Assembly (NCBI GenBank): GCA_001873625.1
Contig: MNZN01000003.1
Span: forward strand, 1 to 64,000
Origin: Candidatus Saccharibacteria bacterium CG2_30_41_52
GTDB lineage: Bacteria > Patescibacteriota > Saccharimonadia > Saccharimonadales > Saccharimonadaceae
DNA: 64,000 nt
Direction: 5' to 3'
The notes under the pieces were generated by a model, which made no database searches, was not told the DNA's origin, and worked only from the letters and a program-made list of their open reading frames with translations. Numbering within the stretch: position 1 is the stretch's first letter; each line of letters begins with the position of its first letter. The translations under genes and the position numbers were made by a program. This document shows, piece by piece, positions 29,788 to 35,929 of this stretch.

Positions 29788-31071
29788 TTATTTATCACTA
29801 GGTAATGGGAAAGATTTTGCCAGTTTGACAACTTGCTTGCGAAGTTTAGCTAATTCAGCTGGTTTTTCGCGATTATCAATTGCCTGTTTCATCCAACTGG
29901 CAATTTGAACCATATGTTCTTGTTTAAGCCCACGGGTCGTAACTGCCGGTGTCCCCAACCTGATACCACTTGGCCTAAATGGAGGCAATGTATCATCAGG
30001 AATCGCATTGGCGTTCAATGTCAGGCCAATAGAATCCAAAGCTACTTCTGCAGTCTTGCCATCAATACCAAAACTCTTATATACATCAGCCAGCATCATG
30101 TGATTGCTTGTGCCACCTGTAACCAAATAAAAGCCATGCTTTTTAAGCTCATCAGCTAGCACTGATGCGTTATCTACTATTTGCTGTGCATATACCTTGA
30201 AATCTGGCTGCAAAGCCTCATAAAATGCCACAGCTTTAGCTGCAATAGAATGCATATGAGGACCACCTTGCATACCCGGAAAGATAGCTCTATCGATTAA
30301 GGTTGGAATATTTGCAATCGTCTTTTCAGGCGCCTTAAGTGGTGTGCTGACAATACCTTTCGTCAATATCATTCCACCCCTTGGCCCACGAAGTGTTTTA
30401 TGTGTAGTCGTCGTTATGACATGAAAACCATAATCAAATGGATTCTTGGCAACGCCCGCAACAATCAGACCAGCGATATGCGCCATGTCCGCCATCAAAA
30501 GCGCACCGACTTCATTACCAATCGCAGCAAATTTCGCATAATCCAGCTCGCGCGGATATGCACTAAATCCTGCAAGAATAATTTTAGGTTTATGTTTAAT
30601 TGCTAGTTCGCGCAATTCTTCATAATCAATTTCGCCAGTTGTTGTGTCTTTCATTTTGTAACGCACAAAATTATACAACTTGGCACTACGCGTTACTGGT
30701 GCGCCATGCGTCAAGTGCCCTCCATGGCCCAAATCCATCGCAATGACCGTATCACCGGGTTCTAGCCAAGCACTGTACACAGCCTCGTTAGCTGGTGCTC
30801 CAGAGTGCGGTTGAACATTGGCATGATCTGCACCAAATAATTGTTTTGCACGATCAATCGCTAATTGTTCGACCTTATCAGTATATTCTTGGCCGCCATA
30901 GTATCGTTTACCTGGATAACCTTCAGCATATTTATTAGTTAAAACACTACCGAGCGCCGTCAATACGTCACGACTGACGTAATTTTCGCTTGGAATTAAT
31001 TCAAGACCTTCACGTTGCCTGACCTCTTCACCGGCAATATAATCGGCAATCAATTTGTCTTTCATTAACAT
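29788..31071 (-). CDS. glyA: Serine hydroxymethyltransferase
   Basis: EGLELIPSENYVSRDVLTALGSVLTNKYAEGYPGKRYYGG, THKTLRGPRGGMI. Confidence 0.97.
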   Translation of the reverse strand: MLMKDKLIADYIAGEEVRQREGLELIPSENYVSRDVLTALGSVLTNKYAEGYPGKRYYGGQEYTDKVEQLAIDRAKQLFGADHANVQPHSGAPANEAVYSAWLEPGDTVIAMDLGHGGHLTHGAPVTRSAKLYNFVRYKMKDTTTGEIDYEELRELAIKHKPKIILAGFSAYPRELDYAKFAAIGNEVGALLMADMAHIAGLIVAGVAKNPFDYGFHVITTTTHKTLRGPRGGMILTKGIVSTPLKAPEKTIANIPTLIDRAIFPGMQGGPHMHSIAAKAVAFYEALQPDFKVYAQQIVDNASVLADELKKHGFYLVTGGTSNHMMLADVYKSFGIDGKTAEVALDSIGLTLNANAIPDDTLPPFRPSGIRLGTPAVTTRGLKQEHMVQIASWMKQAIDNREKPAELAKLRKQVVKLAKSFPLPSDK

Positions 31072-31162
31072 AACCTCCTAAACCTATTAATATGATTATA
31101 TCATCTACTATATACCAACATCTCATTGACTTGTATATCATGACTGATATATTATTAATGAT

Positions 31163-32692
31163 ATGACAAATGATGATTATAAAGTTAAAATCGGAACCCT
31201 AATTCAAGATACCAGACAGTCACGCGGACTAACTCAGGCTCAACTGGCAAAAGCCTTAAACACTAGTCAGAGTGCAATTAATCGCATCGAAAAAGGCGGC
31301 CAAAATATCAGCCTTGAGATGTTGGCACGCATTAGTGACGTTTTGTCAAGTGAACTTGTGACCCTAAATAAATCAGGCAAAATAAACTTTCGTATCAATG
31401 GTGGCAAGAAATTATCAGGCGAAATTGAAGTCAAAACCAGTAAGAATGCTGCAGTTGGCCTGCTTTGCGCCAGTCTTCTTAACCACGGGACAACAACCCT
31501 ACGACGCGTCGCCCATATCGAGGAAGTAAATCGCATCATCGAAGTATTACAAAGTATCGGCGTAAAAGTTCGTTGGCTAAACGACAAAAATGACCTTGAA
31601 ATTACTCCACCAGCACGCCTAAAACTAGATAATATGGATATTGAGGCGGCCAAGAAAACTCGATCGGTCATTATGCTACTTGGCCCACTACTCCACCAAT
31701 ATAAAGATTTCAAACTACCATTTGCTGGTGGCTGCAATCTTGGCACACGAACCGTTGAACCACATATGACAGGTCTGGCGCCTTTTGGATTGAATGTTGA
31801 GGCGACTGGTGAGTATTATCACGCAACTGTTACTAAAAAATCTATTACGCACACTATTTTATTGACTGAACGTGGCGATACAACAACCGAAAATGTAATC
31901 ATGGCGGCTGCTTTGTATGATGGACAGATCACCATCCGAAACGCCAGTCCTAATTATATGGTTCAAGATTTGTGCTTTTTCTTGCAAAAGCTAGGCGTCA
32001 AAATTGAAGGCATCGGTACAACTATATTAAAAATTCACGGTATACGTAGCATCAACAAAAATGTCGAGTATTACCCGAGTGAAGACCCAATCGAAGCCAT
32101 GAGTTTGATTGCCGCTGGTATCGTCACTGATTCCGAAATAACCATCAAACGTGCACCAATCGAGTTTATTGAAATTGAACTAGCCATCCTTGATGGTATG
32201 GGTCTGAAATGTGAAGTCGGTGACGAATATCCAGCTAGAAACGGCGAAACACGTCTAGTAGACGTCAGAACATTACATTCAAAACTGCATGCACCCAAGG
32301 ATAAATTACACAGCATGCCATTCCCTGGCGTCAACATGGACAATTTGCCATTTTTGGGCCTGATTGCAACCGTAGCAGAAGGCCGAACAATGGTGCATGA
32401 CTGGTCATATGAAAATCGCGCAATTTACTTTACAGAACTAAGCAAATTAAACGCCAAAATTGAATTAGTTGACCCACACCGAGTTTACATAACCGGACCA
32501 ACCAAATGGAAACCAGCTGATATAATTACCCCGCCAGCTTTGCGCCCATCTGTTGTTATATTACTAGCAATGTTGGCAGCTCCTGGACAATCAATTTTGC
32601 GCGATGTCTATTCAATCAACCGCGGTTACGAAGATTTTGCAAATCGACTAAATACGCTCGGTGCAAATATTGAAACCCTGCGAGAAATTTAG
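31163..32692 (+). CDS. UDP-N-acetylglucosamine 1-carboxyvinyltransferase (MurA-like) with N-terminal XRE-family HTH domain
   Basis: N-term TRQSRGLTQAQLAKALNTSQSAINRIEKGGQNISLEMLARISDVL (HTH_XRE); then FRINGGKKLSGEIEVKTSKNAAVGLLCASLL..., FAGGCNLGTRTVEPHMTGL. Confidence 0.9.
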   Translation: MTNDDYKVKIGTLIQDTRQSRGLTQAQLAKALNTSQSAINRIEKGGQNISLEMLARISDVLSSELVTLNKSGKINFRINGGKKLSGEIEVKTSKNAAVGLLCASLLNHGTTTLRRVAHIEEVNRIIEVLQSIGVKVRWLNDKNDLEITPPARLKLDNMDIEAAKKTRSVIMLLGPLLHQYKDFKLPFAGGCNLGTRTVEPHMTGLAPFGLNVEATGEYYHATVTKKSITHTILLTERGDTTTENVIMAAALYDGQITIRNASPNYMVQDLCFFLQKLGVKIEGIGTTILKIHGIRSINKNVEYYPSEDPIEAMSLIAAGIVTDSEITIKRAPIEFIEIELAILDGMGLKCEVGDEYPARNGETRLVDVRTLHSKLHAPKDKLHSMPFPGVNMDNLPFLGLIATVAEGRTMVHDWSYENRAIYFTELSKLNAKIELVDPHRVYITGPTKWKPADIITPPALRPSVVILLAMLAAPGQSILRDVYSINRGYEDFANRLNTLGANIETLREI

Positions 32693-33072
32693 GCGTACGG
32701 ATTAAAAGTCCGAGATTGCGGTTCGCTAAAACGTCTGGGTCCAGCAATTTTACCAGGTTGTTGCAATGCACCTCTTTGACGAATACTTGAACGATTTAAA
32801 TCTTTGTTAATGACTGCTTTGGCTCGTAATTCTCCATATTTTCCACCAATAGTGGACCTTTGATAATTATCAATAATTCGACGATTGCGATCAATTAATT
32901 GGCGTTGCTCAAAGGATATGCTAGTGGTAGATCCAATTTGATCGCCGTGTGCTACAACAGCATAGCCGTGGCTATGGAATGGTTTTCCATCATCATCAGG
33001 TTTTACTATGTGGTTATTCATGTCCATATTTATTTTGCCTTGTTTATTTATATTATACGATAAAGTCAGCAA
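32689..33072 (-). CDS. Hypothetical protein
   Basis: 127-aa ORF between convergent neighbours; no recognised domain. Confidence 0.4.
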   Translation of the reverse strand: MLTLSYNINKQGKINMDMNNHIVKPDDDGKPFHSHGYAVVAHGDQIGSTTSISFEQRQLIDRNRRIIDNYQRSTIGGKYGELRAKAVINKDLNRSSIRQRGALQQPGKIAGPRRFSEPQSRTFNPYA

Positions 33073-33082
33073 AAGAGCTAAC

Positions 33083-33222
33083 GTAAATAACAGAGATCGG
33101 TCACGTTCCGCAACCCCGCAAGTCAGTCAAATAAATATAATTCATTTGTAACATTGCCTTGCGCAGTGTAGACTTGCGCTGCTCATCCGCTACCTCGCAG
33201 GTTCAATCTCATCAAACATCCC
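33083..33222 (-). repeat. tRNA-associated structured element (copy H, downstream of tRNA-His)
   Basis: Antisense-like TGAGATTGAACCTGC; GGTAGCGGA - TGAGCAGCGCAAGTCTACACTGCGCAAGG...CTTGCGGGGTTGCGGAACGTGAC - CGATCTCTGTTATT (degenerate tRNA-His 3' end). Confidence 0.75.
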
Positions 33223-33264
33223 AAATAAATAGACGACCCGTTCACAGGTCGTCTATTTATTTGG
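33221..33264 (-). terminator. Terminator-like palindrome anchored on tRNA-His CCA
   Basis: ccaaataaatagacgacccgttcacaggtcgtctatttatttgg. Confidence 0.85.
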
Positions 33265-33339
33265 GGCGAATGACGGGGATCGAACCCGTTACCTTCGGAG
33301 CCACAACCCGACGCTCTAACCAGGTGAGCTACATTCGCC
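33262..33339 (-). tRNA. tRNA-His (anticodon GTG) with encoded G-1 and C73, CCA encoded
   Basis: GGCGAATGTAGCTCACCTGGTTAGAGCGTCGGGTTGTGGCTCCGAAGGTAACGGGTTCGATCCCCGTCATTCGCCCCA. Confidence 0.95.
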
Positions 33340-33427
33340 ATATCAATGATTGGACTAAGATATTGTAACAGATATAAAGAGATATGAAAATACATTAAGC
33401 TTCGCCTTTGTATGACCTTCTGCATCA

Positions 33428-33459
33428 ACCAGGGTCTGTCCAGGGACGGACCCTGGTTG
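33428..33459. other. Strong palindrome upstream of tRNA-Gly
   Basis: aaccagggtctgtccagggacggaccctggtt. Confidence 0.6.
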
Positions 33460-33502
33460 GTTCTTCCATAGACTTATGGCCTCTGGTATAATATAAAAAC
33501 GC

Positions 33503-33577
33503 GCGGGCGTCGTATAAAGGCTAATATGTCTGCCTTCCAAGCAAACGATGAGAGTTCGATTCTCTCCGCCCGCACCA
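33503..33577 (+). tRNA. tRNA-Gly (anticodon TCC), CCA encoded
   Basis: GCGGGCGTCGTATAAAGGCTAATATGTCTGCCTTCCAAGCAAACGATGAGAGTTCGATTCTCTCCGCCCGCACCA; TATAAT just upstream. Confidence 0.92.
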
Positions 33578-33616
33578 AAACAAAATCCGTATCATTAGAT
33601 ACGGTTTTTATTTTGG
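33575..33616 (+). terminator. Terminator-like palindrome anchored on tRNA-Gly CCA
   Basis: ccaaaacaaaatccgtatcattagatacggtttttattttgg. Confidence 0.85.
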
Positions 33617-33770
33617 TACGCGTCGAAAATCGAACTTTCATCGTAGCGATTCGCTGAACAGCGAAGAACGGATGAGAGTTCGTGAAGCGACGGGCAATAA
33701 AAATCAGCTTGCTTATTTTTGTAACCGAGCGGAAATAAGGAGGATTTATCCGACTGCTTTCTCTCCGCTC
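33614..33770 (+). repeat. tRNA-associated element (copy G, divergent core, downstream of tRNA-Gly)
   Basis: TCGAAAATCGAACTTTCATCGT (antisense tRNA-Gly 3' half) ... CGGATGAGAGTTCG - [75-nt insert] - TTTCTCTCCGC (sense tRNA-Gly 3' half split in T-loop). Confidence 0.75.
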
Positions 33771-33775
33771 TTTCT

Positions 33776-34192
33776 CTATTCTGCAGCTTCGGCTTTTTCT
33801 GACTCTTCCTTGGTCACATGTACCGTTCCGTGTGGGTGCTGTGGTGGTGCATAAATCGAATAAACCTTCAATGGAACATCCCCATTGCTAATCAGATTGT
33901 GCCAAGTGCCGGCCGGCACAACGATTGCATCACCGTCACCAACCTGCCAAACTCGTAATTCATTCTTGCTTGGCCCCATACTAACGGTTGCTTGGCCTTG
34001 TTCAATTCGTAAAAATTGGTCATGTGTTGGATGAGCTTCCAGTCCAATATCGTGTCCTGGTTCAATCGACATCAACGTGATTTGAAGATTACTGCCTGTC
34101 CATAAAGTAGTTCGATAATTCGTATTTTCAATCGTTGCAGCCTCAATTCCAGTAACAAGTGGACTTGGACCGTTATCTATAATTTCTGTCAT
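33776..34192 (-). CDS. Cupin-domain protein
   Basis: LMSIEPGHDIGLEAHPTHDQFLRIEQGQATV...GDAIVVPAGTWHNLISNGDVPLKVYSIYAPPQHPHGTVH. Confidence 0.88.
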   Translation of the reverse strand: MTEIIDNGPSPLVTGIEAATIENTNYRTTLWTGSNLQITLMSIEPGHDIGLEAHPTHDQFLRIEQGQATVSMGPSKNELRVWQVGDGDAIVVPAGTWHNLISNGDVPLKVYSIYAPPQHPHGTVHVTKEESEKAEAAE

Positions 34193-34269
34193 TTTTTAAT
34201 TCCCCCTCACCCTTAATTATACCATTTATCAACATCTTAAAACTTAAATTTGCTATAATAGCCTAGATT

Positions 34270-34286
34270 GGTACGCCCTGGTAGCT
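34270..34286 (+). repeat. Exact 17-nt duplicate of the tRNA-Arg(TCT) 5' region
   Basis: ggtacgccctggtagct here and at 34601..34617. Confidence 0.9.
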
Positions 34287-34352
34287 TCCTGTCATTCGAC
34301 AGGACCATGTCGGATGACATGGCAGTGGAAATCAAGTATAGTTTTCAGTGAG

Positions 34353-34643
34353 ATGTATTACGTATATTTCTTAAGAATGAATAATAGTCAGATATATACT
34401 GGTTCAACCAAAGATCTCAAATCACGAATGAGATTACACGAATGCGGAAACGTAACAACCACCAGTAAATATCTGCCCGTTATACTGATAGGATATGAAT
34501 CATATATTCTAAAATCAGATGCACAGCGCAGAGAAAGATATCTTAAAACTACCGAAGGTAAGCGATTATTTAGGCAACAGTTTAGGGATATCCTGAACAC
34601 GGTACGCCCTGGTAGCTCAGTGGATAGAGCAGAGGACTTCTAA
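34353..34643 (+). CDS. GIY-YIG endonuclease family protein (UPF0213-like) running into tRNA-Arg
   Basis: MYYVYFLRMNNSQIYTGSTKDLKSRMRLHECGNVTTTSKYLPVILIGYESY...RRERYLKTTEGKRLFRQQF; stop codon lies in tRNA-Arg anticodon loop. Confidence 0.85.
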   Translation: MYYVYFLRMNNSQIYTGSTKDLKSRMRLHECGNVTTTSKYLPVILIGYESYILKSDAQRRERYLKTTEGKRLFRQQFRDILNTVRPGSSVDRAEDF

Positions 34644-34681
34644 GCCTAAGGTCGTTGGTTCAATTCCAACCCAGGGTACCA
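34606..34681 (+). tRNA. tRNA-Arg (anticodon TCT), CCA encoded
   Basis: GCCCTGGTAGCTCAGTGGATAGAGCAGAGGACTTCTAAGCCTAAGGTCGTTGGTTCAATTCCAACCCAGGGTACCA; anticodon stem has outer and inner mismatches. Confidence 0.88.
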
Positions 34682-34722
34682 AAATAAAATAACTAACCCG
34701 CAGGGCTAGTTATTTTATTTTG
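34679..34722 (+). terminator. Terminator-like palindrome anchored on tRNA-Arg(TCT) CCA
   Basis: ccaaaataaaataactaacccgcagggctagttattttattttg. Confidence 0.85.
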
Positions 34723-34894
34723 ACACCCAGGGATTGGATCGACCAACGACTTTTTGTGAAACAAAAAATGTCGTTGGTGAGCAGTGCAAGTCTGCACTGC
34801 GCAAGGCCGGAGCCTGGATTGCGAACGCGACCAAGCGAGGCGGGGTAGATGTATTTTCTGGAAGAAAATAACCGTGACCAATTCCAACCCAGTG
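34721..34894 (+). repeat. tRNA-associated structured element (copy R, downstream of tRNA-Arg(TCT))
   Basis: CACCCAGGGATTGGATCGACCAACGAC (antisense) ... GTCGTTGG - TGAGCAGTGCAAGTC...ACCGTGAC - CAATTCCAACCCAG (sense tRNA-Arg 3' end). Confidence 0.9.
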
Positions 34895-34975
34895 CAAACA
34901 ACACTAGACATTCATCTGCTATAATCAGAACCATAATATAAGCATCATAAGATTCTTTAAAAAGGAAAATATACG

Positions 34976-35926
34976 ATGAAAAACGAAGTAGAACCCAAGA
35001 TTAATACTCCAGGAATTATAGTCTTACAATGGCTCACATACGCCTTTTGGGGATTAACCATCTTTGCAGCGTCTCTATTGTCAGCCAGTGTTATTGCCTA
35101 TTTCATGAACCCAACCAATAATAATGATTTTAGCGCCTATGCAACAGCTGCGGTATTAGTTTTATTGCCAATATCAGTAATCTGCGACATCTTTTATTCA
35201 AAACAAGAGCCCGAACACAAAACTGGAGCCGCATCAATTATTATGATTATTTACGCTGTTTTATTTGCATTATTCGGCATCGGCGCATTAATCGCAATCG
35301 TATTTTCATTAGTACAACTAATGATTAGCAGTTCTGACATTACTAACACTCAAATCGCCTTATATAGCGAAATGATAGTTGTAGTTTTGTATGCAGTAAC
35401 GTTTTTGCGTACATTATTGCCAGCAAAACTAGTAAAATTCCGCCGACTCTACATTGTTTTCATGATTATCATCGCCGGTATAATATCGACACTTAGTTTC
35501 ATTGGACCAGTTACAAATGCACAATTGACTCGTGATGACCGACTTATCGACAATAACCTAAACTACATACAATCAGGTATCGATACTTATATTCATACCC
35601 AGAACAAACTACCTGAAAACCTGAGCGTCATTAGCGTGACTGGCGATGCTAAAAAAATCGTTGACAACAAATTAGTAAAATATACTCCGAATAGCAAAAC
35701 TCCTCTTGTTACGCAAGGAACTTTTAATCCCAGTACATCAACTACGACCTATTACTATGAATTATGTGTCAATTACAAATCAGCAGCCAGTGATAGCGAA
35801 TCAACCTATACCCCAGTTCAAACTGACAGCCGTGACGGTTACAACAGCTACATAATAACTTTTAATCACCCAGCTGGTGATTATTGCTACAAAGTTAGTA
35901 CATCCACCGACTTCTTATCTAAGTAA
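34976..35926 (+). CDS. Multi-pass membrane protein, hypothetical
   Basis: Several TM segments; extracytoplasmic DDRLIDNNLNYIQSGIDTYIHTQNKLPENLS. Confidence 0.7.
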   Translation: MKNEVEPKINTPGIIVLQWLTYAFWGLTIFAASLLSASVIAYFMNPTNNNDFSAYATAAVLVLLPISVICDIFYSKQEPEHKTGAASIIMIIYAVLFALFGIGALIAIVFSLVQLMISSSDITNTQIALYSEMIVVVLYAVTFLRTLLPAKLVKFRRLYIVFMIIIAGIISTLSFIGPVTNAQLTRDDRLIDNNLNYIQSGIDTYIHTQNKLPENLSVISVTGDAKKIVDNKLVKYTPNSKTPLVTQGTFNPSTSTTTYYYELCVNYKSAASDSESTYTPVQTDSRDGYNSYIITFNHPAGDYCYKVSTSTDFLSK

Positions 35927-35929
35927 TTT

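Noticed and set aside
31267-31746. 159-aa minus-strand ORF
   Set aside because: Antisense of the HTH-MurA gene; no domain.
33159-33428. ORFs on both strands (69 aa +, 81 aa -) containing MTGIEPVTFGATTRRSNQVSY and MANVAHLVRASGCGSEGNGFDPRHS
   Set aside because: Translations of tRNA-His and its flanking element, a known source of spurious ORFs.
34778-34878. Possibility that the T-loop insert is a group I or group II intron
   Set aside because: Too short (~100 nt), no domain V-like hairpin or group I P7/P3 core recognised, and an intact tRNA is already present next to it.
34693-34934. Three overlapping minus-strand ORFs (72, 74, 60 aa)
   Set aside because: They lie antisense over the tRNA-Arg palindrome and structured element; in overlapping frames, with no RBS or recognisable domain.
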